Positions 1 to 12,282 of a stretch of DNA of 64,000 bases are shown here, one piece after another. Source of the stretch: Thozetella sp. PMI_491 (lineage: Eukaryota; Ascomycota; Sordariomycetes; Chaetosphaeriales; Chaetosphaeriaceae); assembly GCA_021432635.1 (NCBI GenBank), contig MU270020.1, positions 1,531,415 through 1,595,414 of the forward strand. The letters run 5' to 3'. The notes below the pieces were generated by a model that searched no databases, was not told the origin of the DNA, and saw only the letters and a list, made by a program, of their open reading frames with translations. Numbering within the stretch: position 1 is the first letter of the stretch; the number at the start of each line of letters is the position of its first letter. A program made the position numbers and the translations under genes.

Positions 1-1
1 C

Positions 2-1475
2 GCTCCTGAAGAGGTCAGCGTGAGCCATCCCAGCGGGGTCAAGACACTCCTAATCGCTACCCTACCCAAGGCAAGTGACCTGTTTATTTCTATGATAACT
101 TAGAGAACTTATGCCCGGCAGGGAAACTGGTATCGGATTGCCCGCTTCCCCGACTATCGATTCAACACACCATTCTCCATGCTGGACCCAAAGGATAAGA
201 ACGAATGTGCCAAATACATTACTACTGGCTATCTTCTCCACAACATTCTCAAGTGCGAGCCTGCCATGGACAAGAACATCAAGCAGCTGTGGGCTTGGAT
301 GGACAAGTTCGCCATAGAAAAAAGGCCTATGGACCTTGACAAATTCTTCACTTATGTCGCCTTTGATATCACCGGCGAGGTTCTCTTCTCGAAGCCCTTT
401 GGCTTCATTGAGCGGGGACAGGACGTGCGCGGATCCATCTTCATGAACCTTGCCATGGAGATGTACATTTCTTATGTTGGATACTTCCAAATTCTGCACT
501 ACATTTTCGCCAACCCTCTGATCACCTGGCTGGGCGTGCTTCCTCTGGGACATCTGTTCGATACGACGATGCGCGCGTTGGAGGAGAGACAGAAGGATCC
601 GGATGCGCGCCAGGATATCTCTAGCCACTGGTTCCGCGGACTTGAGAAGGCGAAGCAGGACCGGTCCCGGCTATTCGACGAGAGATGTCTAAGAGCGTTT
701 GCGACCGCGAATGTAGGCGCTGGTTCTGACACCGTCTCCACAGGCCTCCAGAGCTTCATCTACCACCTTCTACGGCATCCCAGTGGTTGGCAAAAGATTG
801 TCCACGAGATCGAGACCGCGCGTAAGGAGGGGAGGTGTGAAGGGGATGTCATATCTTACGAAGATGCTTTGCAGCTTCCTTATCTGCAAGCCTGCATCAA
901 GGAAGGACTTCGAAAGTTCAGTCCCGTATCTAGTAAGTCCCAATGATTTTGAAGAACTCAGGCTTCACTTGGTCCTTCCAGCATGCCTCGCTTTTGTTTT
1001 TTTCCCTCTCCGCCTCATCCTAACTTCGGCTCGCAGTGGGTTTACCACGGGTCGCACCCAAAGGGGGCGTAAGCATTGGGGACCAGTTCTTCCCCGAGGG
1101 TATCACCTTGACTGTCAGCCCGTCCGTCGTGCACTCGTCCCTGGAACTCTGGGGTCCCGACGCTCGTGAGTTCAACCCAGACCGCTGGTTCCGCGCCGAC
1201 GCAGCGGCCAAGGAAAAATACTTTATCCCGGTAGGAATTCGCCATTGTAACCTACCATATCTAGAGCTAACAGATGCTATCAGTGGGGTGTCGGGTATGC
1301 ATCCTGCCCAGGCCAGCACATTTCCAGGATCCAGTTATCCAAAATATTGGCCACCATCGTACGAGATTACACAATCAAGCAGGTGAATCCTGCCAAGGAA
1401 TGGGAATGGACTGCCTATTTCACGGCTGTACCCCACAACTGGCCTGTCTATGTCACCAAACGGCCGTCAGTCTAA
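2..1475 (+). CDS. Cytochrome P450 monooxygenase, 5' end cut by window edge
   Basis: Haem-thiolate monooxygenase, normally ER-anchored; substrate unknown. Four exons are visible: <2-70, 122-932, 1037-1230 and 1284-1475, giving 421 residues without the N-terminus. Seen: I-helix oxygen-activation motif GAGSDTVS, K-helix ExxR (KEGLR), the meander FNPDRW, and the haem loop WGVGYASCPGQH with the Cys ligand. The C-terminus ends WPVYVTKRPSV. The haem loop and tail resemble fungal P450s of the pisatin demethylase/benzoate hydroxylase sort, from family knowledge only. The first visible intron (71-121) has the donor AAG|GCAAGT, a GC-AG intron; no GT donor keeps the frame. The usual Arg two residues before the haem Cys is Ala here. 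The membrane anchor and start codon lie outside the window. Confidence 0.93.
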
Positions 1476-2824
1476 GCTCGGTACGAATTGTTTACGCAGA
1501 GCCGGATCGTTATGCGCTGCCAGTAACTCAAATGAGCTTAAACGGAGTGGTGAAGAGTCGAGATATAGGCTCTCTATAGGATGAGCCTTTGTTGGGGTGA
1601 GTGAACGGCAGGCATTCGGTTAATAATGTCTGCAAAGTTTTTATCTCTGCCTTCCGCCTTTTAGCTGAAATTTTCCTTTCAGCACTCTACTAGACAATTC
1701 TAAAAGGATATACATGTACTGGAGTGTGGGTTGGCTAAGGAAGTGGATCAGAGAACGTCTTTCATTAATATAGTGACGACTCTAGGATATGATATAACGA
1801 ATCCATCACCATGACCCAGAATCTTTCTAGATAACAGTAGAGCTACTCTAGTATTATGCTTTTGCCCGGTTAGCTTCGCGGCTTCGAGTCGCCCAGATCA
1901 ACTGGTAACCTTCCGTGACAAACAAATATTGGAATATCCCGGGTGTCTCTTGGTTCGGCCCATGTGAAGTGACTAGTCCTTGCAGTTGAGGCTAGGAACA
2001 GAGTTGCGAACAATGGCAGGATGGAGGGCGATGAGGTGGAATGGGGCACAGTGAGATGACAAGGGAGCCGAAAGAGGCGGGTGGTCGCCTTGCCACGGGC
2101 TTCGCATGCAATATGTTTGGGATCACGTGTAGCGTGTTGGCAGTAGCAGGGATGAAGACGACAGTTTGGTAACGGTTGGGGGCTATCCGTCGGCCTTCTC
2201 CACAGGTAGTAGACCCTAACCCTACGACGGGACTAGAGGTCTGTCTACCAGCATGTTTACCAGCATGTTGGTGGGAGTGATGAGCTCGAATGCGCACCAC
2301 TAGGTGTGCTGAGGTGCCATCCTAAGAGTGTGCTGTTTTCTAACAAACCTAGGACAATCTAAAGCTTGGTGGCAGTCTCGGGATGTTATTTCTGAACGAG
2401 CTGGAGACATAAGGAAAGGGCCTTTGGAGGTTGACCTTCTGTAAGAGAGCCATGGCCTGTCGGCCATCGTGATATACGTGACCAGGTAAGTCACGAGAGA
2501 TGGGGACGGCAAATCGTGCTGGAGTGCATGGGCACTGGGAAGAGGAGATAGAAACAGGGTGAGGTAGGTGTAAGAAGAAACGCAAGCTATCGAGCGACAG
2601 CCAAGGTGCATGGTGAATGTATAGGAGAGAGGGTAACAGGTAGGAAAGGGAAGCTCGCCGGTTAGGCAGGGCTGCGAGGAGTGGCCAAGGTGCTGGCTGC
2701 TCAGGATGACTTCCAGACCGAGCCGTGTGCAATGGATTCTCATGCAGTCGAGGGTGGATAAAACGTGGCGCGGAGGGGGGTGATATGTGCTGGTTCGCCT
2801 TGGGAATGAGAGGGAGACTCTAAA
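1476..2824. other. Gene-free stretch
   Basis: No exon with convincing coding character was found. The 186-codon minus-strand frame at 2300-2860 lacks recognisable motifs and ends inside the likely promoter of the next gene, so it is not called. Confidence 0.6.
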
Positions 2825-2869
2825 CGCTGATTGGTCGGTGCGGGGAAGGTGGTTGTCCAAGCCCAGCGG

Positions 2870-2876
2870 TATAAAG
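2870..2876 (+). promoter_or_regulatory. TATA box with upstream inverted CCAAT box
   Basis: TATAAAG lies about 320 bp before the ATG at 3197. GATTGG (inverted CCAAT) is at 2829-2834, followed by a CT-rich leader from about 2900. Together they look like the core promoter of the small plus-strand gene. Placement is by motif only. Confidence 0.45.
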
Positions 2877-3196
2877 CCCGCATCCCCCCGGCACCCTCCA
2901 ATTTCTCAACCTCTCTCCTCCATCTACTACACACCTTGGTTATCCTATAAAATACCATAAGACTCTTTGATAGTCTCCAGGCCAGCGACACTCGTCACTA
3001 GCAGGCTCGATCAGCTAGTAGAAGCCTTCCAACACACCCTGCTCCGATCGGCTCCCCACCACTCAGACTGCTGAGTGCTCAGCGCCCTAGGTGCGTAAGG
3101 GACTGACTGTCGCTACAATCGTGCGACTAGTCGCCATGTGAAAGTGCTCATGACGCTGTCCAGATATCGTGGTCATCGCACGTCGCTGCCGTCGCA

Positions 3197-3715
3197 ATGG
3201 AGTACCAGCGTGACGTGATCTGGCTGGCCCAGCCACGATGGCAGATTGGAGACAGACTCGCTTCTCGGGATTTCAGCAACATTTCAGAAGATCGTGCGCG
3301 TGCTTCTTTCAGGGGCACGCGCGGTCGCGAACATGAAGGACGCCCGGTCTTCCGCGTTCCCAATCCGCCTGCCTGGTCGTCCGCCACAGCATACCCTTCA
3401 CAGAAATGGGGAGACGAGAGATACGATTTGCCATCGCCATCTCTTATGACTTACAGCACAAAAAGCGATCGAATCGGCTCCAAAGAGCCGTCCAGATCAC
3501 CTCGTCGGCCGACAGTCATCTCCAGCTCTGCCGCTGCCCCGACGAACAGCAACGTGGTCGCTCCACCGCCAACACCAAGGTTCCAAAGGCTGCCGACGCC
3601 GGATCTCGAGCCTCTTGATGGCCCAATTTGCGCCTGTAGGGCTTGCCGTCAAAAAGACAAGTACGTCAAACAAACGGTTAAGCTGGATTCACAGCGTATG
3701 TTCTCTTCCCAGTGA
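3197..3715 (+). CDS. Small hypothetical protein with LPTPDL motif and short Cys cluster
   Basis: 172 residues if unspliced. Function unknown. The N-terminal part is basic and mixed, the middle is rich in Ser/Pro (residues 95-140), and the C-terminal part holds RLPTPDLEPLD followed by CACRAC. The RLPTPDL-acidic-Cys arrangement recalls short fungal proteins of unknown function. The 3' end is uncertain: GT at 3661 and AG at 3712 would make a 52-bp intron changing the tail to a short one ending at 3743 (DNEVVSSDLLV). A TATA box, inverted CCAAT box and CT-rich leader upstream support a transcription unit. It could also be one exon of a longer gene. Confidence 0.5.
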   Translation: MEYQRDVIWLAQPRWQIGDRLASRDFSNISEDRARASFRGTRGREHEGRPVFRVPNPPAWSSATAYPSQKWGDERYDLPSPSLMTYSTKSDRIGSKEPSRSPRRPTVISSSAAAPTNSNVVAPPPTPRFQRLPTPDLEPLDGPICACRACRQKDKYVKQTVKLDSQRMFSSQ

Positions 3716-5419
3716 AGTCGTGTCGTCGGACCTGCTGGTCTGATTGGCCAACAAGTGGTGTAAGATGACTCAGCATTGCTGACTCATCTAGGTGATGCTG
3801 CACTCCGGCACATTAGAGAGTCTTCTACAGTGGACCCCGGAGGCCGCTCCACGATGTCGCTGTCGAGGTCCAAGACTTGAACGCAGTTATGTTGGCGAAT
3901 GCCTTTCTTTCTGTCTTGTTTTTCTTTGTGTAGGATGAATGACCGATTGCTTGGGCGTTGGAATGGCTGGTCACAAATTCCCTCGGATGGATGGTTTGCG
4001 CCGTTGTGCGGTAATGGAGAAATGGTCAATGACTTGCGCTAGTTCGCAGACGCGAATTACTTGGGAGTTGGGGAATGGTAGGTGCACGGGCGAGAAGCAA
4101 TGCTCAGATGCGCAAAAGTAAAGAAAGACGAGAAAGGCGGGAAAGTGGGAATGCGAGAAAGTGGGAACGAGAGTGGGCAATGGGCAGACTCTGGCAGGGG
4201 AGGGTGCCTGGAGAAGAGCCCTGAGTGGCGAAAGGGTGTGAGTTGGCCCGAGCGTTCCACCCCCCAGGCAGCAGTGCAGTATCTACGAGTTCAAGTCCTA
4301 ACGTTTAGTCCTTGGGTCCTAGGGTTGGGGTTTAAAGTGACATAGAAATGTCTGTTAGCATTATACCACTTTTTAACACTTAACCTGCTTCTATCAAGCC
4401 AATACTATTATGTATCGATTCTATGCCATCTTGTAGCGAAGACTCGCTTATTACAGAGCCGCTTCCTGGAAGGCTATCCTACACTCAGACACTTAATTAC
4501 TTAGTTACTCTGTATAGAATAGGTAGGTCTCTGATAGAGAATAAACAAAGTCACGAGAATTCTTCCTTTAAACTTGCAATGAAGAAAAATGAGAAATAAT
4601 ATAGCCCTCGCATAGCTAGCTCTTTTTTTCTGTAACCGGAGAGGCCCATGTAGTTGCACTCCAGCTCCTATTTCCGAAGTATATTAGCATCTTATTCACA
4701 TTGGCCCCTGACTAAGGAGCACTCGCCTGCCACGGTCCACGTCAGGGGCTCTACATGCAACGAACAAGTTAATTTCGCGCCTACAACACCGCATACTTCT
4801 CTCTTCCACAGGAAACAGACAAGCTTTCCATGGTTGTAAATTTGAGGAACAGCGACAAGACACTCACTCGTAGCCATTCTCCCTAAGGAAGGCCTGTTGC
4901 GTGCAACCGCCAAACAGGCATGCCACGTACAAGTAGAGTCTGCCTGGTCGGGCAAGACCTTGCAAGTAGAACTGCACCATATGCTAGCCATGAGCAGCTC
5001 GCTAGTCGCGTTCTTCGCTCAGCGAAAAAGGCCATGCTACCCGCACACGGGTACGAGCAATAGGCAGCAACAACAGAGTGGCAGGCACCGGACAAGGAAA
5101 AAAAATAGAAGGAAACGCTGAAGATACTATGATAGTAAGTTCGGGTCTAGCCGAGGCATCTCTACAGCTAGGGGTATTGATGCTCCTCAAGGAGTGACGA
5201 GGTCACAAGTTCGCGCAAACACCCCTCCAGTACTCTCCGAACCTCTTGAAGAAGTACTGGTAACCATTTTAACATAAATTTCTTTAGGGAAAGTCCAGAA
5301 GAAAAGTACCAATCTCGTATCCCTCTCAGGAGTCGGTGACAGCCCCGTCCTACTCGACGCGTTGTCAACCGCAGCAACCTCCCTTCCTTGTGCTCTGCCT
5401 CTTACGGCATGACGACACC
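3716..5419. other. Gene-free stretch
   Basis: No supported gene. 4330-4640 is noticeably AT-rich compared with its surroundings. Overlapping short frames on both strands carry no motif or splice pattern I could link into a gene. Confidence 0.55.
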
Positions 5420-6112
5420 TCACGAGCAAGGGCTATCACACCGACCAATGTGGTCCTGGTCCGGATTTAGACACTTGCCCCCACACGCACACAACAGCTC
5501 GATCTTGTTGCCTGTGGTGGCGCCGGTGGGTGCAGCCGGGTTCGCCGTTGCCGCAAGGACCTGGCGGTGGCCAAGGAGGCGTGCCAAACGATTCCTGACC
5601 TCATGCTGTGGGGAAGGCGATGCATTATTAGGAAGGCAAACGTAAAGGGCTTGGAAGGGATCCGTCTTCGTCTTTCCGCTGGCGCAGTTGTCCTTTTCTC
5701 CAGAGCAGTAAGCCTTGACGATATCATCTTGTGGATAGTCTGGGTCGAGGCAATCAGCGGTGGAATCTAGGGCAACATCCATTGAGGTAAAAGACTAGAT
5801 GCAGCGGGGCGGAGCTGGGGTTGAGGGAGAAAGTGAATGAACCGGTCAGCGCTTATACGCACTCTGATGATCGCGAAGAATATATCCGCAGTATGTGTAG
5901 CCCTGGCCACAAACCGCCGCTGAACTGCTTGATCCGCCGGTGGCGGCAGGAGGAGCCGCAGGGGCAGTGGCGGAGGCGACAATAGGAACGCTGGCAACCG
6001 GAGAGCCCAATGGGGGTGGGTTAGCTGCTACTGCGCTGGCTGTGACTGTCACGGTGCTTTGAGCAGCAATGACGCGCAGTGCCGCGGACAGAATGAGAAG
6101 ACGATGCTTCAT
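5420..6112 (-). CDS. Small secreted cysteine-rich protein
   Basis: Two exons, 6112-5863 and 5766-5420, joined by a 96-bp intron (donor GTGCGT, acceptor CTAG), giving 198 residues. The N-terminus MKHRLLILSAALRVIAAQ is a signal peptide, followed by an Ala/Pro/Val-rich spacer and then a Cys-rich domain. Landmarks are CGQGYTYCGYIL, DDIVKAYC, ALYVCLP, LLCACGGKC and RCDSPC at the C-terminus. The same order of motifs is familiar from conserved secreted proteins of filamentous ascomycetes whose role is unknown. The intron was placed because it keeps phase and joins DHQ to the downstream Cys domain. Expected location: cell wall or medium. It could be effector-like, but nothing in the sequence proves this. 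Confidence 0.8.
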
Positions 6113-7799
6113 GGTGGCAGAGGAGGTGAGCGGTCTAGGAGAGCTATAACGAGATGGATTGGGTGCAGTTCAAGGCTTCGTCGCCTTGGGAACTGAACTG
6201 AAGATGGCGATTAACTGGGAGAGTCTCCGAGACCGTCGGCATTCTTATACTTTAACGACTTATCTAGGTTAGTGGTCGGATCTCTTTCGTGACAGAGATG
6301 TTGCCTACCGCACCATTGGTAGTTGTCACGACGAAGTCTAAGTTGTAAGCCGCGTTCTCGCCAACGCACAAGAGAATGGACTCGAGCCACGTCGTTGTGC
6401 TCTCGAGGCCAATCATAGCCAGTCGATAGAGCGACTACAGCATCACTCGCTAGCAAGGGATAATTCGATGAGGGTTGTTGACGAAGACATCGAAGTAACT
6501 CCCCGGGTATATCGCCGATGAGCCAATATGCTCGCCGCCATCCAAAGTGTTACCCGGGGTCCTCTGATTCGGAGAAGTCCACGGCAGCCGTGGCGTATCA
6601 CGGATATCATGTGGAACCTGGTCACTGTTGAACATGGACGATGCCCACCCTTGGAAGCGAGGCCGAGGGAGAGAGCAGAGGTAACGCCGGGCGAATCTGG
6701 GCGGTCCGGGGATCGAGGGATCAAGACTGTGATGTACGCGCTATGAAGTCCTTTGATCCGGCGCCGGTGCTACGGTGAAACGTCTCGCAGATCGTGGAGA
6801 AGAGACAGCAGGACAACGTCCACGCGTTTCGTACGGCTCCGAACCACCCCGCCCCCTTGGGCGGCAAGTTCGAGATCTAAGTGATCGACCGCGATGCCAT
6901 TTCGGGCTGTAATTACCTATTTTGCTACCCCGGTCGATGGGACAAGTTGATCTAGGTCGTCCATAAGCTATTTGCTCCTCACATGGAACCCCGTCGAGAA
7001 GCTTCGTACCGGCCCCCGTTGTATGCCCAAGTGTGATGCTGTCTATGTATGCATACACTGTGAATGGGGCATACTAGTGGGGTACAGAAGTAGCAGAAGG
7101 TATGTCACAGTTGTCAGGCAGTAGAGCACAGGCGAAAATGGGATTTCCCCATCGGGCATTTTGATGTCAATTTACAGACAGAGAGTAAACGACACTGGGC
7201 AACCAGTACAACTGCTTGCCCTTTCCCCCTTCTTACGAGGTAGCTCACTCCGCGCCTAAACGTGGTGGAAAAAAAGCAGCAGGCAACCTTTTGCCGCTTC
7301 TTTTCCGGTAAATGTTCCCTTTCCGTCCCTAGGTGACACCGGGAAAGAAATGTGTTCCCTCAAATGCAGCAACTTTCCCTTCCCTTTCCACTCCTTCCTC
7401 GCTTCGGTATAATAGCATTAAATGCAATGCGGGAACACTTAAGGGGTCATGATTCAGTTCCTTGCCTTCTTGCAAGGTATTTGGCTTTGGTACTTGGACA
7501 AAGGAAAGTGTGAGTTGAGTGTGTGTTGTTGCTGAGGGGGGAAAGGAACTTGTCCTGTCCCCTAAGAGCTGAGAAGAAAAGCGGGAAGGGAAGTCACGCT
7601 TATGATGCCCGGTGGCAGCACAAGCACTCCCCCGTCCTACCGCCTTCCAGGCTCAACGCCCTCGGTATTTGGTGCTTTATTCTGGCGTCAACATCCATCC
7701 CTTCCGAATCGGAGGGCTAGAATAGCTATCAGCTATCCTAAGCGTGAGGAGATGAGAAGCGCAGCTCGGTGGTGAAAGAGCAGAGAGGCGGTGGTTGGA
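6113..7799. other. Gene-free stretch
   Basis: It holds the promoter side of the secreted-protein gene and the 3' flank of the GTPase gene. No coding exon, tRNA or repeat was recognised. Confidence 0.55.
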
Positions 7800-8820
7800 T
7801 TAGCATGATTGGTAAAGGAGCAAAGGTTCGCCGACATTTTCGATTTCTGGGATTGTGCACTTGAGATCGAAGGCCTTTGAGAGGACAATCTTGAAGATCT
7901 ATAGCCAAGGTTAGCACACTGGTCATCAACTCGGTCGCTCGAATATACACGTGCCTTCTGGACATTAATGCTATGGCTCGTGCTGCTGAAAATTAGAGCC
8001 GCACGCATTGCCTTTGCAAACCGCCGAGCCTAGAGCTGTTAGCGAGAGAGTGGTTGAGATGGCTAAGTCGCCTTACCTGGTTCGAGATCTCTTCCTGGTC
8101 CTCCCGGGGAAAGTTGACGAAGTGGTCGTACTTGGTTCCTACCAAGATAGGAATCGCCGTCTTGTTGAATCCCCTGCCTTGTCGGTACCATTCCTTGATG
8201 CTGTTGAGGGTGCTCTTTCGCGTGAGATCAAACATGAAGAGAATGGCAACAGCATCATTGCATACGAGCGGCAGCATGTTTACGAACTCACGCTGGCCAC
8301 CCAAGTCCCAGATACTGAACGTGATCTCGGTGTTGCGTATGCTGATCGTTTTCTCCATGAAGTTGACTCCTAGTGTTTGGATGTAGTCTTCATCCCAGCT
8401 GCCCTCGACGTACTTGACCATGAGACTCGTCTTGCCAATCTGTGCGTCGCCCACCATGCCGACCTTGATCACCACGTGGTTGCGCCCGTTGTTCTGGCCC
8501 TCGCTGGCGCCGTTGCTTCCTGCCCGGCTGGCATGGTCCGCACCGTAGCCTCCCTGCCCGGAGAGGCCGGAAGGCGGGCGCGATATCGACATGGCGGAGG
8601 ACTGCGGGATTGGAGGGGTGGTATAACGGGAGTTGGGATCCATGTCCATTCCGTCGGGGTGGTGATGGGATCGTGGGGAGTTGGTCAAGCCCTGGTCGAG
8701 GGACTGGGACTGGCCGTGGCGGCGCTCCTGAAAGCCATTGTTCTGGCCGATGTGGGGGGAGCCCTCGATGCCGCCGAGGGTGTCATCGTGGGCCTCGAGG
8801 GGCATTTGATCTTGCTCCAT
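7800..8820 (-). CDS. spg1: Septum-promoting Ras-like GTPase (Spg1/Tem1 family)
   Basis: Small GTPase expected to switch on the septation initiation/mitotic exit kinase cascade from the spindle pole body. Three exons: 8820-8077, 8029-7955 and 7898-7800; 305 residues. Seen: P-loop GDAQIGKTS, switch I region with LGVNFMEK, G3 DLGGQ, G4 GTKYD, then ARRFAKAM, and the family-typical tail [18 protein letters not shown] with [13 protein letters not shown]. There is no C-terminal prenylation box, as is usual for this family. About 105 residues of Ser/Pro/Gly-rich sequence precede the GTPase core. The start at MEQDQM is a choice, because the frame is open for 130 codons upstream, which reads like leader sequence. 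Intron 2 (7954-7899) uses donor AAG|GCACGT, a GC-AG intron fixed by the conserved protein. Confidence 0.93.
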
Positions 8821-11608
8821 CCTGTCCACGGCGTCGTGAAACTGGGCCGGGGAGCCCGCCGAGAGGGTTGAGGAATCCAGGATGAGGAGGGTTGACCGAG
8901 AGGATCGCAAGTCTCTCGGTCTCGAAGGATAGGGTCGGAGGGGCAGGGTTGAGATCCGGCTAGGGATCGACGAGGGGCAGATGGGCAAACAGCCGCAACT
9001 GAGTCGGGCGGCGTGCTGCAGGGCCGGATCGAAGGAGCGACGGCGGAGAAAGGAAGGACTCGAGGCAGGTCGGCCAAGCCTCAGGCGCACTCCACCGGTT
9101 GCTGGGGGCCGACGATGGCCTCGTGAGGAGATAGTTGCTATCAGTGGTGATCGGCCAGGAACCAAAGGCGGTCGGAATTTGCGCTGCGTCACTGTCTCGC
9201 AGACCTGCACGCTCTAGAGTGGCCGGGGGCTGACGATCAGCGAGTCCGGCTTCGATGCCAGAGGGGTCGTCGGCCGGCTTCCAGAAGGACAAAGAAAAAA
9301 AACAGGCCGTGCGCCACACAAAAGGGATGATTAGACAGTCCTAGGCCTGAAAAGAGGCAGAAGTGGGAAAAGGAAGGAGAGAGTGCTGGAAAAGCGATAC
9401 GGCACCAGTTTGATGAGTAACCGTAGCTATTTCATGGCTCCCATGCCGTTTTGGTGAATTGATTCAATGCTCGTGGACGGGGTGGGCCAGGGGGGGGGGG
9501 AGTGTTGGTGGAGAAAGTGGTGGTGTAAAGCGTGACCGCGGCTTCTCGAAATGGAGCACGCCAGAGACAGGCACGTAACAGTGCGCGAGCGGGGAGGAGG
9601 CACCTTCACAAGCGTCGTCCCGGCGTTCCACGCGCACCCCGAAAGGGCGAAGATGCGGCCTTTTTCTGGCGCTTACGGCAGATACAAGGCCAATGAGGCT
9701 TCTCTGCAGCGCCAAAGCTCAGCACCGACACGGAGCCCGGCCTGGATCTGCGCCTAACCTGGAGCTCGGCTGGCTCCCGCTTGATTATGGGCTGCAGGAG
9801 AGCTGGAGCTGGAAACACGAAAAAGACGCGACGCGACCTGACGCACGAGCGTGCACGAGATAAAGAGCGAGCCCAAAGATGAGAGCATGCAGGACTGTTT
9901 GTTCCAACCCACCACAAAAATACAGGAGAAAAAAAAACGAGGCGACGGGCAGACCACAATGAAGCTAGTGAGAATGCAACTGTCAACATTCGCGAGAAGG
10001 AGAGAGGGGGTGATGAATCCTGCTATTTACATGCTCGTGCCTTGGCCAGGAGAGCCTATGGCAGGTCTCCTCGGCGGCATCGCTTGCCAATATCAAGCCT
10101 TGCTATCAAATTTCCAGATTCCCGACGTCGTGTTTTCAGGGGGGTGACGCGGGGCTGCCCCTCCCGCCAGCTGATTGGGCCACGAGTCTATATGGCGGCA
10201 TGTTTCATGCGGAAGACAACAACGGAGAGAGCTGACATAACCGGATGTTTCCCCCACTCCTGCAAGCCTCTAGGCTCAGCTCTGCAGACTAGAAAGATTG
10301 CGATCCCTCGGCCTCGGGGGCTTTGTGCTGACAACAGAACTAACGTGTGCACTGCGCCGTTGGTGGGAGGGGGGCTTGGGACATGAACAGATAACGGGGC
10401 GGCGAGGGGCAGGGGCTAAGCAAGCCCAGAGGGTGCAGAGTCCCCGAGCCAGCGCCATCTTGTGACACCTTATAGCCTGAATCCTTTACAATGGGTCCTC
10501 GCACGGCGACTTGTGGCCAACTGCATGCTATTCAGAAGCATCACAACGCGCTACCTTAAGTACCCACTAAGAGCAAAGAAGCAATGGTGAGGGGTGTTTA
10601 TCAATAAAGTAGGGCGTAAGCCGCACGGCATTCCGAAGTTCGATAGCTACTAGGCAACCGACCCCGAACGCCGGCTTTCTTTTCTCGTAGTGCCCTGTTT
10701 GCCCTGTGGCACACCCTCTCCTCAGCCCCTTAATAGGTAGGGTGCATATGGTTTCCTTCGCGTTTGCTCACTGACAACCTCTAGGCTGGATATAGGCTCT
10801 CTCGCCCGTGTTGGAGGGCGCCGTCGCCTCTGGACTAGAATCGGTCCACTGAAGGGGTTTCCGAATACATGAACAGCACACGAAACCATGGTCTGCAACA
10901 TAACTAATCTGCAATCTGCAATGCATGCGGTCTTTGTAGGTCGAAGCTGCCATTCAACTTATTTAGGCCGATCATGCATCCATGCAATGCAAATTCACAT
11001 GTCTCGCTAGTCCGAACAATCTGGAGGTGCACCGTGCAGGTCGGTATCGGAGCGGCAGTAGTCGATCTAATATGTCATTACGTGCCGTCTTTTCTTGTCT
11101 TAGAATCAAGGGGCAACTAGATACCCGACACTGTTGAAATCGAGCTTGCTTGGAGTAGACAAGTCTATGGATATTAGATTTTGCAATCATACAGTTTCAA
11201 CCATCTCTAACACTTTCAGAGCGCCACCTGCGTGTGCCATTCGCCCGGGAGGGTCCACGGCAGAACTTGTTCCAGGGCCGGAGATTTGCGGGTGGTAGTG
11301 TGCTGTAAGGACCTGTAAAAGGTAAAGTGCCTAGATGCTGCCCGCGCTCAGAGGCAGTCTGCAGTCCCCTAGCGGAACTCACTGCCCCTCTTGGGCTGCG
11401 GGGTAGACGCTTTGTGTGCCGTGGAGCGGCCAGCAGCGGGCGAAAGCCCCTTACGTAAGTTCCTTATTTTTTTTTCTCCTTCGACCGAGAGCTCTAGCCG
11501 AATCAGCCAGCCGATTGGTCTGACCAGTTTCCCTCGTCATCGAACTATCTCCCGCCCACGAGCACAGGCAGCTTTCGCGACAACTTCAGGCTCGACTATT
11601 CCATCGCA
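8821..11608. other. Long intergenic region between divergent genes
   Basis: It holds the upstream regions of the GTPase (minus) and of the H-protein gene (plus). There is an 11-G run at 9490-9500 and a CT-rich leader just before 11609. The minus-strand frame 9606-9989 has no motif and is not called. Confidence 0.55.
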
Positions 11609-12282
11609 ATGGCTACCGTTGGACGTTTCATGAAGGCGGCTCGCCCGTCGTTCGTCTCGGCCCTCACCAAGGCCGCCCCGGCCGCGCGCCCTCTCCCGGC
11701 TGCTGTCCGGTTCACCGCCGTCCGTGCCTTCTCTGCCACCACCATCAGTGAGCACCCCCCTCCTGCTCTATTCCCCCCTGATGTCACCCCGCTCCAGCGT
11801 GTCAATTGCACATGTCACCGCTGCTTCTACTGCGTCTAGCCCTCGCTGACTCGAGCTCGTCCCTTGCAGACCCTATCCGTAAGTACACCAAGGATCACGA
11901 GTGGATCGACGTGTCGGCCGATAAGAAGACCGGCGTGATCGGCATCAGCGAGTACGCCGCCGAGGCCCTCGGAGACGTCGTGTACGTCGAGCTGCCCGAG
12001 ACAGGAAAGGAGGTGGCTGCCGGCGACGCCATTGGCGCCGTCGAGTCGGTCAAGAGCGCGGCCGACATCAACGCCCCCGTCACCTGCAAGGTCACCCACG
12101 TCAACCTGACGCTGGAGGAGAAGCCCGGCACTATCAACCAGGTCCCCGAGGACGACTCGGCCGGCGGTGGCTGGATTGCCAAAGTGGATCTGGAGCAGGA
12201 CATTGAGAAGGAGCTTGAGGCCCTGATGGACGAAGTGACGTACAAGGCTTTCACGGAAGCCGAGGCGGAGAAAGACGAATAA
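11609..12282 (+). CDS. GCV3: Glycine cleavage system H protein, mitochondrial
   Basis: Lipoyl carrier of the mitochondrial glycine decarboxylase complex; shuttles the methylamine intermediate between P, T and L proteins. Two exons, 11609-11747 and 11870-12282 (122-bp intron, donor GTGAGC, acceptor TTGCAG), 183 residues. Residues 1-45 are rich in Arg, Ala and Ser without acids, a mitochondrial presequence ending around AVRAFSATT. The mature domain opens with KYTKDHEWI, and the lipoylation site is the Lys in GAVESVKSAADI. The C-terminus is acidic (EAEAEKDE). Length and order match the family. Codon use is strongly GC-ending, as in a well expressed gene. The neighbours do not belong to one-carbon metabolism. 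Confidence 0.97.

Noticed and set aside
2300-2860. 186-codon minus-strand frame
   Set aside because: No motif, no codon preference like the neighbours, and it overlaps the CCAAT/TATA promoter of the plus-strand gene.
8377-8871. 164-codon plus-strand frame opposite the GTPase
   Set aside because: Shadow of the GC-rich GTPase exon; the conserved protein is on the minus strand.
9606-9989. 127-codon minus-strand frame with hydrophobic start
   Set aside because: Looks like a signal peptide by chance; the remainder is low-complexity and has no homologue I recognise.
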